Shown here: positions 33,201 through 41,767 of the stretch, one piece after another
Position numbering within the stretch: position 1 is the stretch's first letter
Layout of the letters: every line of letters starts with the position of its first letter
Assembly (NCBI GenBank): GCA_030691385.1
Contig: JAUYEI010000124.1
Span: 1 to 53,600, forward strand
Reading direction: 5' to 3'
DNA: 53,600 bases
Source: Azonexus sp.
Lineage (GTDB): Bacteria > Pseudomonadota > Gammaproteobacteria > Burkholderiales > Rhodocyclaceae
The notes under the pieces: generated by a model
The model's input: only the letters and a program-made list of their open reading frames with translations
What the model was told of the DNA's origin: nothing
Database searches by the model: none
Program-made: the position numbers and the translations under genes

Positions 33201-36200
33201 TGTGCTGCTGCCCGCCCGCTATGCGGTGCTGCCCGGCGCCTACCTGGTGACGGTTAAGGGCGGCAACGACAAGGTTCTTGCTGCCGCTGAACGCCAGGCC
33301 GATGGTTCCTGGCTGGTGGCCGGGGCGACCAAGGCGCTCAATGCCGACGGCTCGTCGACGGCTTATTCGCCGTCGCACCTGACCCTCGAGCTGGCGAGCA
33401 GCGAGGTGGTGGCCAACCGGGCCAAATACACGTTGACGACGGCTTCGTCGTTCTTCTACGACCAGGCCGGCGTGCGTCTGGCCGGCGATGCCGGTCATCT
33501 CTCGGTGGTCGGCCGCAGCAGCCTGGAATTCAACCCGAGCGTCGTGGCCAAGACCGTGGCGGAAATCAGCGCCGCTGACGGGCGCAATCGCGCCGCGCAG
33601 GGGCTGGCGCTGGATCTGGCTGCGCCCAAGCTGTATGTCAGCAATCTGGGCAATACGCCGGGGGGCGCGGCGCCGAGTGGTTATTCCGTGGTCGATCCCG
33701 CCAAACTCGAGGGTGTGACGATCGCCAGCCTGCTGCTCGGCGGTGTGCGCACGGAAACGGCGGCCGGCACGCAGATCGATACCATCGCCAGTTCGGTTCT
33801 GATCAACAACGACGGGAACAGCGCGGGCGGAACAGCTCTGAGCGCCGGCGAGGTGCTGGTGACGGCCAGCGAGACGCTGACCGTGGCGGGCAAGAGCAAG
33901 ATCGATTCGGCAGGCAAGGCAACGGGGCGTGACATTGCGCTGACCGGCGACGGCGCCTTCCTGCGCGTTGCCGAAGGCAGCCAGGTCAAGCTCAGCCGAA
34001 GCAGCGTCGATCGCCTCAAAGGCGATTTGACGGTCGAAAGCACTGCCGCTGTGGCTGGCGAGTCGCTGATATTCGATGCGACGCGCGGCAATGAGCTGGC
34101 TGGTATGGTTTCTCCGGGCAAGCGCCTGGCCGACGGTTCGCGCGATGGCGGCGGGGCGATCAGCATCGGCGCCGGCCGGATCAACGTGGTGGCCGACAGT
34201 GCGGTGCCGACTGACGGTGTGACGCTGAAGAAGGCCGATCTGGAACGCTTCGCCAATGTCGATCAGATGCGTCTGGTGAGCTATTCGACGCTCGACCTCT
34301 ACGGCAATGCGACGCTGGGATCGACCTCTCTGAAAGAGCTGGTCATTTCGGCTGCCGGCATTGCCGGACACGGCGATGACGACAGTGCGGCCAATATTTC
34401 CGCCAAACAGGTGGTCTTCGAGAACGCCAATCCCGAGGGGGCGCAGTTCGTCGCCGGCGCGGCCTTCGGCAGCGGCAAATTTAAGGTGGACGCCGGGCAG
34501 ATCACTTTTGGCGACAACGCGACGGAAGCGATGCGCAAGGCCGGCACCAGCGGCTTCAAGATGGCCGGCTTCGATGCGGTCGAACTCAAGGCGAGCGGTG
34601 ATCTTGCGTTTGCCGGTCGCGGTGTGACGCGTGTCGAGAGCGGCCGGGTCGATGCCAATAGCCAGCCCGTCGAAACCAGGCTCGACATCAAGGCCGGACG
34701 GATGACCAGCGCGAGCGGGGCCGATCATGTCCTGACGGCTACGGGCGACTTGGCTGTCCTGCGCCATGAGAACGCCACGACCCCGACAACGGCTGCCGGC
34801 CTCGGCAGCAAGCTGGAACTGGCCGGCAAGCGCGTTGCGGTGTCCGGACATATCGATCTGGCAGCGGGTGATCTGACCTTGTCCGGCACGCAGGGTGTGA
34901 CGCTGAACAACGGCGCGCTGGTCAGTGCCGCCGGTGCCGCCGTGCAGTTCGCCGATACCACGGCTTACGCCTCGGGTGGCCGCATCACGCTGAAATCGGC
35001 GGAGGGCGATGTCCGGATCAACGAGGGGGCAGTCGCCACCGTTTCCGGCGATGCCGGCGGTGGCAATGCCGGCACGATCCGCCTGCTTGCCGAAAAAGGC
35101 ACGGTCGATGCCGCAGCGAATACCCTGCGCGGCAACGCGGCCAACGGCAAGACTCAGGGCAGCCTGGTGGTCGATGCAGCGAACCTTGCGCTTGATCGCC
35201 TGGCCAATGCCGTCGTCGATCCATCCGGCAATCGTCATTTCAGCGAAAGCTGGGATGTCCGCCGCCGGGTTGGCGACCTTGTCCTGAATGAACAGATCAA
35301 GGCGCATCAATTCCAGTTGTCGGCTGACGCCGGCAATATCGATATCTTCGGCACCGTCAATGCTTCCGGCGGCAAGGGCGGCAGCATCGGCCTCTATGCC
35401 AATCGGGTCAGCGATGCCGATGGCTCGAATGCCGTCGGCGGCAAGGTTGAACTGCATGCCGGCAGCGCCCTCAAGGCCAATGCCACGGACGTGGTCGGTG
35501 GTGGCGATGGCACGGCTGGCGAGGGCGGTTCGGTAACCATCGGTGTCAGTGCGACGAAGGCTGAGGACGAATTGGCCACTGAGATCAATTTCTCGGGGGC
35601 AAAGGATGGCAAGGCTGCGGCCAGCATCGATGTCTCGACGGCGGCCGGTAGCGAGGCAACTGGTGGCCGCGTGACTTTCCGCGCGCCGCGTCAGGATCAG
35701 TTGGGCAAACTGGTCAATGGCAATGGGGCGGAGATCGTCGATAAGGCCGCCATGGCAGCGTTGGTAACGACCAGGCAGGGTTCGGCCAGTTCCGATTACC
35801 TGTTGGTCGGTGTCACCAACGCTAATTCGTTGCCAAACGGGACAGTGATTTCCTTCAATGCCTATGCGGCATCGAGGGCCGGAACCACGGTGACCGTGGG
35901 TAGTAACAGCAAGGTGGCGCTGGTCAATGCCGATGGCACCGCACTGGCTGCCGGCGCGATCAAGGCAGGGCAGGGCGTTGTCGCGATCTACGACAACGGC
36001 GTTTTCAAAATTGCCACTCAGGGGGAGCTCGACCTGGGATCGGGGGCGAACAGGTACAGCGTGACGCCGGTCATCAGCCCGCTGACCGCCACCGATTTCC
36101 AGAACCCGGGTTACACGGTGACATTCCGTCCCAAGACAGCCAACACCGCCGCATCAACGCTGGAAATCGTGTCGGCCGATACCAAAAAGACCTCAGTCGA

Positions 36201-39200
36201 TCTGAAGGGCGCTGACGGTAGCGTGCTGAAGGCAGGCGATCTTCGGACGGACAGGTTGGTCACGGCGGTCTATACCATCGTCAATGGCAAGGGCGAGTTC
36301 AGGCTTGTCAATGATGTTCCGCTGGCCTCGGCGCCCGTCGTCGGGTCGAGCCTGGCCACGGTAAAGCTCGATGGAAATGTCCAGGGTGCGGCCGGTGTTG
36401 CGCTCGAAGCGGTTCGGGTGACGCGCAAGACCGGCGATTTCGTGCTCGGTACCGCCGAGCAGGCTGCCCTGCTCAAGACAGCGAGCGAGGTTTCCGCGCT
36501 CAAGGGCGCTGCCTTTGTCGAGGCCGCCGATCCCGGCAAGCGCCTGGGTACGGTGTTCCGGGTCGGTGAGGAGATTCGGTCGACCGGCAATCTGCTGGTT
36601 GGCAACGACTGGAGCTTTACCAAGACCAGTGCGGCCGGAGTGGTTGGTGCGCTGACGCTGCGGGCCGAACGTGACCTGCTGGTGAGCGGTACGCTGACCG
36701 ACGGCTTCATCAGGAACGGTTCGGCAACGGCCGGGGTGGCGGATATCTATCGCGATGCGCGCGTCGGCAGCGGAGCCGATAGCTGGTCGTTCCGGCTCGT
36801 CGCCGGGGCGGATGTCGATCAGGCTTCGCCGCTGGGGACGGACGCTTCGGCCACCACGGGTAGTGTCGTGCTGGCTGACAATAAACTGATCCGTACCGGC
36901 ACGGGCAGCATCGATATTGCCGCCGCGAAGAACATTGAGCTTGGCGACCGGGCCGCGATTTATACGGCAGGTGTGACCGATACGACGGCGCTCGATGGCT
37001 TTACACCGGCTTTCGTCAATAACAACTACACGGCCAGGGGTGTGTACTCGGCTTTCCTGACCGGCGGTGGCGACATCTCGCTGAAGGCCGGCGGTTCGAT
37101 CGAAGTTGAAAAGCCCGCCCTTGCGTCGGTTTATCAGGGTAACCCCAACGAGTGGCTGATGCGGGTGGGGGGTAACAAGGACCTGCAATGGTGGTCGCGC
37201 GTCGCTTCGTTCCAGTCGGGTATCGCGGCATTTGCCGGCGGTGACATCAGCCTGGTGGCGGGCGGTGATATCAGCAATGCCATCGTCGCCATTCCGACCA
37301 GCGGCCGTGTGCCGACCGTGGATGGCGAGGCGCAGCCCGACCGGGCGCTGATCATGGGCGGTGGTGACCTCAGCGTGCAGGCCCAGGGTTCGATCATCGG
37401 CGGGATGCTCTATGCCGAAACCGGCAAGGTGACGCTGACCGCCGATGCGATCAAGCCCTATGTCATCGTGACCAAGAACAGCAATGGCGATCTGGTTGAC
37501 AACAATTTCTACACGACTGTTGCCATCGGCAATAGTAGCGTTGATGTCGTTGGCCGGCAGGGCGTCGAACTGGGCAATGTGTACAACCCCCTGTGGGCCA
37601 ACACGAACTGGCTCTACAACAGCACCTATACGACGGGTGCCAAGGCAACGTCCGGGTTGGTCACGGTGACCGGTGATTATGCCGTCCGCCTGGGTACCTT
37701 TGGCGAGCGTTCGGCCCTCGATGTCGTCTCGCTGGCCGGCGACGTGGCGCTGAAAGCACAGGATACGATTTATGGGGTAAGCGACAGCGAGACCCACCGG
37801 CTGATGCCGGCGCAGGTCAAGGTGGCGGCCTTGAGCGGCGATATTGCCGGCTCGGTCGCCCAGGTGCCCGGGGTGTCGGGGCAACTCGATCTGCTCGCCA
37901 GGGATTCGATCAGTTTTGATGCGCCTGTTCAGCAACTGGATCTGGCTGAAAAATACTTGCCGAGCGTCCGCAATCCGGTGCTTGGCAACGGTTTGCTCGG
38001 TGAGACCGGGTTTGTTCTGCTTGGTGCGCTGAGTTCGGGAAGCGCTCTTGAGAAGCATGCGGCGTCGAACTGGCATGCCAACGACAAGGAACCTAGCCGT
38101 ATCGTCGCGCTGACCGGAGATATCGTCGAAACGCGAGCGACCAACGCGATCGATGACAGCGTTCATGTGTTCAACGAGGCTGTACATATCGAGGCGGGTG
38201 GCGACATCAAGAACATGAGCCTCGATATTCAGCATAACCACGCCGATGACGTGAGCGTCATCAAGGCAGGGGGCGACATCCGGTACGACTACAAGACGCC
38301 GACTGATAAGGAAAAAGTTCCTACCCCGGTGACCGCTCCACTCAAGGGAATACAGGTCGGTGGCGGTGGTTCAGTCCTGGTCCAGGCCAAGGGCACGATC
38401 GATCTGGCCGATACCCAGGGCATCGTGACGCGGGGCAATCTGGACAATCCTTATCTGCCGGAGGGGGGTGCCAATATTCTGGCCATCGCCGGTGGCGTGC
38501 CGGACTATCAGGGTTTGTACAAGGAACTGGCCTCGGCTGGAACGGGGCTGGTCAACCTGATCGCCTCGGGCAAATCTTACTCAGCGGCTGAACTGGCCAG
38601 GAATGCGGGCCTGCAGGCCATCCACCAGAAAATCATCAATGGCGAGACGGTCAGCGATGCCGAGGTGCTCGACGTTTTCTACGCCAAGCTCACGGAGTAT
38701 GGCCGGGTCGCCCAGAGTAGCGGTGACCAGTCGCTGTATGACAAGGGGCGGACGCTGGTGGCAGCCCTGTTCCCCGAAGAGAACGTCGGCAAGGGCGACA
38801 TCCTGCTTTCGATGAGCCAGATCAAGACCGAACAGGGTGGCCATATCCAGATGCTCGTGCCGGGTGGCAGTACCGTTGTCGGCGTGGCAGCGCCCTCTTT
38901 GTCGAAAGCGGCTTCGGATCAGGGTATCTTCACCATCAACGGGGGCGATATCCTGGCCTATGTGGCCGGCAATTTCCTGGTCAACCAGTCACGGGGGTTC
39001 ACGCTCGATCGCGGCAACATCATGATCTGGGCAGATCGGGGCAACATCGATGCCGGTAGCGGCGCGAAGACGGTGAACTCGACACCGCCGCCGAGGATGG
39101 TTACCCGCAACGGGCAGAGAGTGGTGGATACCTCGAACTCGATTTCCGGTTCAGGGATTGGCGTTCTCGCGTCGCGCGATGATACGCCGGCCAGTGACAT

Positions 39201-39552
39201 GGACTTGTTCGCGCCGGAAGGGGCGATCGATGCCGGCGATGCAGGTTTGCGCAGTACCGGGAACATCACGCTTGGCGCCCGGGTGATTCTGAACGCGAGC
39301 AACATCCAGGCCGCCGGAGGGGTCACCGGGGCACCTGCGCCGGTGGCGGCACCGGCCCCGGTCGCCATGGCTACCACGCCGACCAACAACGAAAACAAGG
39401 CCCTGGAAAGTGCCGCACCCGCAGCCGGCAAGCGTGATGGGGCGGGCGGCATGTTGACGGTCGAGGTACTGGACAGCGAACCGGCAGCCGATCCGGCCAC
39501 CATTGATGACGAAGAGCGCAAGCGCAAGGCACGGGCACGTGCGGCGGGGTAG
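27256..39552 (+). CDS. Giant filamentous haemagglutinin-like TpsA exoprotein
   Basis: A 4098-residue adhesin. ATG 27256 has AGGAG 7 bases upstream and starts an extended signal peptide (MNHGIYRLVFNVERNAWVAV, signal end near GAWAA). The haemagglutination activity/TPS domain occupies about 60-300 (GQLYLINQNGILFGSGSQVN, VGGLVASALGMSD), and a second TPS-like copy about 395-560 (GQFVLVNELGIAFGANARVS, NNFVASALGMNP). The long middle is Gly/Ala/Ser/Thr/Asp-rich beta-helix sequence. A DUF3739-like C-terminal region (about 3740-4020) includes GGHIQMLVPGG, NGGDILAYVAGNFLVN and TPPPRMVTRNG. It ends in a Pro/Ala linker and a charged tail, DDEERKRKARARAAG. It is probably exported by the upstream TpsB and displayed on the surface as an adhesin. 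No later gene is needed for this, but the Ton-like module follows after 58 bp. Confidence 0.93.
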   Translation: MNHGIYRLVFNVERNAWVAVAECVRGRGKKSTRKRVAAVVLGVAVSFAALDGAWAARPVGAVDLPMPSVSRPFVFAGSVDGGQPTTAMINGINTMTVTTNDRILGLNFDRFDVGSDAAFVLKQPDVLSRALFRIWDSDPSQIYGKVTANGQLYLINQNGILFGSGSQVNVGGLVASALGMSDTMMNRLLTSGLPSAAGDSLTFNYEGKVGDFKSTVVVETGATINTRDGGKVVLIAPRSVTNEGSIGVDGGGSAETILAAGGKVILTVPGDPSLRGILVETDSFTGKDSFGITTTLDGKVTNAATGGVNMGKDGVVTLAGLIVNQQGVVNATKAVNLNGTTMLVSGTTETDRLTINQRGSVAQIDWVSGFNVGSGKTVEFVQAAGDVAYNYVFDPDKSLVDGSGNKLDNLAAGRSLIDGVLKASGQFVLVNELGIAFGANARVSANNFVASALGMNPDIVSSGLLGQTNVRSRAFYLNRSYATFDSSDESTAAADKARALSEYRRATVNVENGAKIESASGGYVILAGGSVNQAGSISTPNGQALLAAGADLYLKPGYSSALRGFTAEVNPLLIKDAHKSGVDSLVALSRGADANAVINTGSISASFGDISMVGHQIVQAGSLYASTSALANGSINLKARDMVLIDYTIDTATGDIADSSYFKIARDYDVDGVLAYDQNHTNSEEATEFVFGKDGGTVSFTDGSRTEIAIDGSNGKTLTASQHFVASSVAVQGKKIVVGDADIVAKGGNVDFRSAATFSESNAFVNDTMTPGVEGTAQSDIGIYVAEGAKIDVSGTSAQKSVRDLFVEVELRGDQFADNTVQRNGVLRGQKAWVDIRDAVKIADVSSYFNNVGLTVNELAATGGTISLVSTGNVIVKNGATLDVSGGVVNYAAGSVEESRLLAGRKSYRLNDAPVWAEYLSLITATREEVAYVEGKSAGTVEIRGNRLAVDGQLQANTTVGTRQREIGDPASNRSAIPLGGQMIVQDGGQHYTVANRDTASKAEKDAAFLQAQVVFVKGAANAASGLGQDSAGPDRLELSETLVDAGFSRFSVTSDGRIDIPAEISLNLPAGGKFAAAGRQVYMAGDISAPGGGIELKTVDRSASVPDAPNVLDGVYSNLVVADGASLSTSGVWVNDFLDGELSTVPLALNGGKIVLNSAHDLDIQRGSSISVDGGGQVNTTQSLKKGNAGSIALTSGSGFGEFGLGNSLFLDGTLSGMALGKGGTLSITSAQVTLGHAESVDTRAWSDARRIEEGRQGFAATTDLVDRGGFYNFIFTGNSRLTVEAGQVVKPDPLNWSLLAVGNYFRRPTGSAIASFAATQVLPEALRSGTTSISLATTDIYNGRLTVAENAYVGASAKGSVTLEAAGQMTVLGTLEAAGGTIKLGRAKMTSALNAAVQGALIDAGKKQSESIYLGENSKLLAGGTTVLDADTQQALDAGVSAGQLLARQAYRGEVLAGGTVSIDSGLGYLIMRDGALIDVSGTTGTLNAATATATGYTYAARALGSAGGTVSLAAHSGMFLDGNFKARGGKDALGGVFALRFTADPVKTEANPWGAGQGQTQEVIDALTQGRVLTVYQTASTDARSGRENHAGLWPAGVSAADYLAGSAVLDAKTHNGKAALDVALLQDFGSVNDAAFGSWYLTSQSDIVFAGKVEATVNNHLSMNAANFRAADDTTHLNLTAATARLGNFRSGAGAAVAATVGLADASITARDIGLVGTFSWSGFDNSTFASTGAIHFDSVQNTVKNRADGRLFNGQMTASGALTFSAARLSPSTYGDFRIDLLADPNGSVAITRPAGAAADASLSPYGRLEFAAKNINHEGTVSAPLGEVVFNAPGGTVTLAAGSKTSVAADRSLLFGTTGESGRSWNYLGGKVEALPSKGIVIDAAVSTVQTGAVLDLSGGGEALAWEFTAGPGGKNDVLNGSTTTFAIVPGWNGVSASDAELLAAYATAGDGSLPLLKVGDAVSLGANTLGLGGSYVLLPARYAVLPGAYLVTVKGGNDKVLAAAERQADGSWLVAGATKALNADGSSTAYSPSHLTLELASSEVVANRAKYTLTTASSFFYDQAGVRLAGDAGHLSVVGRSSLEFNPSVVAKTVAEISAADGRNRAAQGLALDLAAPKLYVSNLGNTPGGAAPSGYSVVDPAKLEGVTIASLLLGGVRTETAAGTQIDTIASSVLINNDGNSAGGTALSAGEVLVTASETLTVAGKSKIDSAGKATGRDIALTGDGAFLRVAEGSQVKLSRSSVDRLKGDLTVESTAAVAGESLIFDATRGNELAGMVSPGKRLADGSRDGGGAISIGAGRINVVADSAVPTDGVTLKKADLERFANVDQMRLVSYSTLDLYGNATLGSTSLKELVISAAGIAGHGDDDSAANISAKQVVFENANPEGAQFVAGAAFGSGKFKVDAGQITFGDNATEAMRKAGTSGFKMAGFDAVELKASGDLAFAGRGVTRVESGRVDANSQPVETRLDIKAGRMTSASGADHVLTATGDLAVLRHENATTPTTAAGLGSKLELAGKRVAVSGHIDLAAGDLTLSGTQGVTLNNGALVSAAGAAVQFADTTAYASGGRITLKSAEGDVRINEGAVATVSGDAGGGNAGTIRLLAEKGTVDAAANTLRGNAANGKTQGSLVVDAANLALDRLANAVVDPSGNRHFSESWDVRRRVGDLVLNEQIKAHQFQLSADAGNIDIFGTVNASGGKGGSIGLYANRVSDADGSNAVGGKVELHAGSALKANATDVVGGGDGTAGEGGSVTIGVSATKAEDELATEINFSGAKDGKAAASIDVSTAAGSEATGGRVTFRAPRQDQLGKLVNGNGAEIVDKAAMAALVTTRQGSASSDYLLVGVTNANSLPNGTVISFNAYAASRAGTTVTVGSNSKVALVNADGTALAAGAIKAGQGVVAIYDNGVFKIATQGELDLGSGANRYSVTPVISPLTATDFQNPGYTVTFRPKTANTAASTLEIVSADTKKTSVDLKGADGSVLKAGDLRTDRLVTAVYTIVNGKGEFRLVNDVPLASAPVVGSSLATVKLDGNVQGAAGVALEAVRVTRKTGDFVLGTAEQAALLKTASEVSALKGAAFVEAADPGKRLGTVFRVGEEIRSTGNLLVGNDWSFTKTSAAGVVGALTLRAERDLLVSGTLTDGFIRNGSATAGVADIYRDARVGSGADSWSFRLVAGADVDQASPLGTDASATTGSVVLADNKLIRTGTGSIDIAAAKNIELGDRAAIYTAGVTDTTALDGFTPAFVNNNYTARGVYSAFLTGGGDISLKAGGSIEVEKPALASVYQGNPNEWLMRVGGNKDLQWWSRVASFQSGIAAFAGGDISLVAGGDISNAIVAIPTSGRVPTVDGEAQPDRALIMGGGDLSVQAQGSIIGGMLYAETGKVTLTADAIKPYVIVTKNSNGDLVDNNFYTTVAIGNSSVDVVGRQGVELGNVYNPLWANTNWLYNSTYTTGAKATSGLVTVTGDYAVRLGTFGERSALDVVSLAGDVALKAQDTIYGVSDSETHRLMPAQVKVAALSGDIAGSVAQVPGVSGQLDLLARDSISFDAPVQQLDLAEKYLPSVRNPVLGNGLLGETGFVLLGALSSGSALEKHAASNWHANDKEPSRIVALTGDIVETRATNAIDDSVHVFNEAVHIEAGGDIKNMSLDIQHNHADDVSVIKAGGDIRYDYKTPTDKEKVPTPVTAPLKGIQVGGGGSVLVQAKGTIDLADTQGIVTRGNLDNPYLPEGGANILAIAGGVPDYQGLYKELASAGTGLVNLIASGKSYSAAELARNAGLQAIHQKIINGETVSDAEVLDVFYAKLTEYGRVAQSSGDQSLYDKGRTLVAALFPEENVGKGDILLSMSQIKTEQGGHIQMLVPGGSTVVGVAAPSLSKAASDQGIFTINGGDILAYVAGNFLVNQSRGFTLDRGNIMIWADRGNIDAGSGAKTVNSTPPPRMVTRNGQRVVDTSNSISGSGIGVLASRDDTPASDMDLFAPEGAIDAGDAGLRSTGNITLGARVILNASNIQAAGGVTGAPAPVAAPAPVAMATTPTNNENKALESAAPAAGKRDGAGGMLTVEVLDSEPAADPATIDDEERKRKARARAAG
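31082..31112 (-). repeat. Dispersed element-like sequence inside the adhesin gene
   Basis: The minus strand reads TTCCACGGTCAACCGGGAAT followed by TTCCGG. This matches the first half of the dispersed element in 18 of 19 central bases; the GGCC half is replaced by GG. It encodes NSRLTVEAG in a repetitive region of the adhesin and does not break the frame. Confidence 0.5.
32682..32720 (+). repeat. Dispersed element-like sequence inside the adhesin gene (degenerate)
   Basis: CCCCTACGGTCGACTGGAAT then TTGCGGCCAAAAACATAAA. The order and spacing of both halves are kept (ACGGTCrACyGGAA, GGCCAAAA) with several mismatches. It encodes SPYGRLEFAAKNINH in frame. The match could be partly accidental. Confidence 0.35.
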
Positions 39553-39610
39553 CACGGCTGTAAAGAACAACTTTCATAATCGATAGATCAACCCAACAAC
39601 TTTGAAGACG

Positions 39611-41344
39611 ATGAGAAACTTTGCACACTGGATGATGGCGGCGGCTAGCCTTGTTGCCCTGAACGCGCAGTCGGCGGACGGTTTCAATGCCGACGACTGG
39701 AAGCACAAGCAGAAAACCGTGATCGACACGACGGCCGAGGGCGTCGAGTTGAAGCTGGGCGCTGCCCAGTTGCCGCTGGCCTTGCGCCTGCACACCGGCA
39801 ATTTTGCCTTTGCCGAAGCCAAGCCGGACGGCAGCGATCTGCGCGTGACGGCCGCCGACGGCAAGACGCCGCTGCGTTTCCATATCGAAAAATATGATTC
39901 GACCAACGAGTTGGCGGTGATCTGGGTGCAACAGCCCAAGTTGGCGCCGCTGGCCAAGACGGACGCGGTCACGCTGTTGTGGGGCAACGACAAGGCAGCC
40001 GCTGCCAGCGATGCCAAGGGCAGCTACGATGCCGCCCAGAATCTCGTGCTGCATTTCTCCGATGAAGGCGTGGTGCAGGATTCCACGGTCAACCGGAATA
40101 ATCCGCAAAATTTCAAATCCCGGGCTGTCCCCGGCCCGCTCGGTGATGCGGCCAGTTTCGATGGCAGCAGCACTTTGCTTGTTCCGGCCTCGCCCTCGTT
40201 GAAGCTGATTACCGCCAACGGCCTGACTTTCACGGCGTGGATCAAGCCGGTGGCCAATGCTGCCGGCACGCTCTTCCAGCAGAGCGAGGGCGGCAAGAGC
40301 CTGGCCCTGGCGCTCAAGGGCGGCAAGCTGGTGGCCGTGGTCAATGGCAAGGAATTTCCGTCGAAGGCGACGGTGCTGGCCGATACCTGGCAGCACGTGG
40401 CGATGACCCTGATTGGCGGCAAGCTGACTTTCTACATGGAAGGTGCCGAAGCCGGCACGGCTGATATCGCGCTGGACGACACCGGCGGCGACATCCAGAT
40501 CGGTGCCGGTTTCCGTGGCGAACTCGACGAAGTGACACTGGCCGCGACCTCGCGTTCGGCCGACTACATCAAGGCCCTGCATGGCAGCCAGCAACCGGAC
40601 AGCCTGATGTACGCCGCCGAGGAAGAAGAGGCCGGTGAAGCCGCTTCCTACGTCGGCATCCTGCTCGGTGCGCTGACGCTGGACGGCTGGATCGTCATCG
40701 GCATTCTCGCCGTCATGGCCGTCATCAGCGTTGCCGTCATGATCGGCAAGACGATGTTCCTGGGCAAGGCGGAAAAGGCCAATGACGCCTTTCTCAACCG
40801 CTTCCGCGACAACCCGCGCAAGCTGTTGCAACCGGATTCGATGGATACCAAGGCGCTGAGTGAAGATGAGGCGATGCGCCATTCAACGATCTTCCGCTTA
40901 TACAAGATCGGCATCCAGGAAATGCATCACCGCTTCGACACCCAGACCAAAGGCGGTGTCGAAAACAAGCTCTCCGATGCGGCGCTCAATTCCATCCGCG
41001 CTGCCATGGATGCCGGGCTGGTCCGCGAAAACCAGCGTTTGAACAGCCAGATCGTGCTGCTCACCATCGCCATTTCCGGCGGCCCCTTCCTCGGCCTGCT
41101 CGGTACCGTGGTCGGCGTCATGATCACTTTCGCGGCGATTGCCGCGGCGGGCGACGTCAATGTGAACTCGATCGCGCCGGGTATCGCCGCCGCGCTGGTC
41201 GCCACCGTCGCCGGTCTGGCCGTGGCGATTCCCGCCCTGTTCGGCTACAACTGGCTGGCCATCAAGATCAAGAACGTGTCGGCCGACACCCAGGTGTTTG
41301 CCGACGAGTTCCTGACCAAGTCGGCCGAGCTGTACGCCGTCTAA
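39611..41344 (+). CDS. ExbB/TolQ/MotA-family proton channel fused to periplasmic DUF2341 and LamG-like domains
   Basis: A 577-residue multi-domain protein. ATG 39611 (MRNFAHWMM) was preferred to the in-frame TTG at 39602. A signal peptide (about 1-22) is followed by a DUF2341-like domain (about 40-135, LPLALRLHTGNFAFAE) and a concanavalin/LamG-like domain (about 150-320, FTAWIKPVANAAGTLFQQ, DTWQHVAMTLIGGKL, FRGELDEVTL). A transmembrane helix (about 345-375) leads to a MotA/TolQ/ExbB channel domain in the last 200 residues (ISGGPFLGLLGTVVGVMITF, IAPGIAAALVATVAGLAVAI). The channel normally uses the proton gradient to drive TonB or TolA. Fusion to a glycan- or protein-binding domain suggests that it senses or grips a surface partner. 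It heads a probable operon with two exbD genes and tonB. Confidence 0.88.
   Translation: MRNFAHWMMAAASLVALNAQSADGFNADDWKHKQKTVIDTTAEGVELKLGAAQLPLALRLHTGNFAFAEAKPDGSDLRVTAADGKTPLRFHIEKYDSTNELAVIWVQQPKLAPLAKTDAVTLLWGNDKAAAASDAKGSYDAAQNLVLHFSDEGVVQDSTVNRNNPQNFKSRAVPGPLGDAASFDGSSTLLVPASPSLKLITANGLTFTAWIKPVANAAGTLFQQSEGGKSLALALKGGKLVAVVNGKEFPSKATVLADTWQHVAMTLIGGKLTFYMEGAEAGTADIALDDTGGDIQIGAGFRGELDEVTLAATSRSADYIKALHGSQQPDSLMYAAEEEEAGEAASYVGILLGALTLDGWIVIGILAVMAVISVAVMIGKTMFLGKAEKANDAFLNRFRDNPRKLLQPDSMDTKALSEDEAMRHSTIFRLYKIGIQEMHHRFDTQTKGGVENKLSDAALNSIRAAMDAGLVRENQRLNSQIVLLTIAISGGPFLGLLGTVVGVMITFAAIAAAGDVNVNSIAPGIAAALVATVAGLAVAIPALFGYNWLAIKIKNVSADTQVFADEFLTKSAELYAV
40079..40118 (+). repeat. Dispersed element-like sequence inside the ExbB-fusion gene
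   Basis: GATTCCACGGTCAACCGGAA is an exact match to 16 bases of the element core and is followed by TAATCCGCAAAATTTCAAAT, a decayed second half with the TTTCAAAT end retained. It encodes DSTVNRNNPQNFKS within the LamG-like part. Confidence 0.5.
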
Positions 41345-41359
41345 GCGGGAACGAGGACG

Positions 41360-41764
41360 ATGCAGGTTCAGGAAGACAACCAGCCCTACGACGAGATCAA
41401 TGTCACGCCGATGCTCGACCTCGCCTATGTGCTGCTCGTCATCTTCATCATCATGACGACGGCCTCGGTGCAGGGCGTCAAGGTCGAGTTGCCGAAAACG
41501 GTGGCCAGCACCAGCCTGGCCAAGCCGGGGACCAAGGCGGTGACGGTAGCGCGCAATGGCGACGTCTTCATCGACGCCTACCCGGTGACGATGGAGCAAC
41601 TGGATCTGCGTCTGGCGCAGTACATGGCTGCCAATCCGGCGCTGTCCATCGTCATCAAGGGTGATGGACAGGCCCAGTACGCCAAGGTCATGGAGGTCAT
41701 GGAGCTGCTCAAACGCAACGGCATCACCGACCTTGGCCTGGCCACGACGCGGGCGCAGAGGTAG
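41360..41764 (+). CDS. exbD: ExbD/TolR-family protein, copy 1
   Basis: A 134-residue inner membrane protein. A short cytoplasmic N-terminus (YDEINVTPM) precedes one transmembrane helix with the essential Asp: MLDLAYVLLVIFIIMTTAS. The periplasmic domain ends RNGITDLGLATT. ExbD dimers sit in the ExbB pentamer and couple proton flow to TonB motion. It starts 15 bp after the ExbB-fusion gene and is followed by a second copy after 3 bp. The conserved INVTPMLDLAYVLLVIF block is almost identical in both copies, whereas the periplasmic domains diverge, so they may form a heterodimer. Confidence 0.93.
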   Translation: MQVQEDNQPYDEINVTPMLDLAYVLLVIFIIMTTASVQGVKVELPKTVASTSLAKPGTKAVTVARNGDVFIDAYPVTMEQLDLRLAQYMAANPALSIVIKGDGQAQYAKVMEVMELLKRNGITDLGLATTRAQR

Positions 41765-41767
41765 GCC

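Noticed and set aside
30016-35457. Minus-strand open frame of 1813 codons across the adhesin gene
   Set aside because: It is antisense to the Gly/Ala-rich adhesin and results from codon bias at high GC. Its translation has no domain, signal peptide or sensible start.
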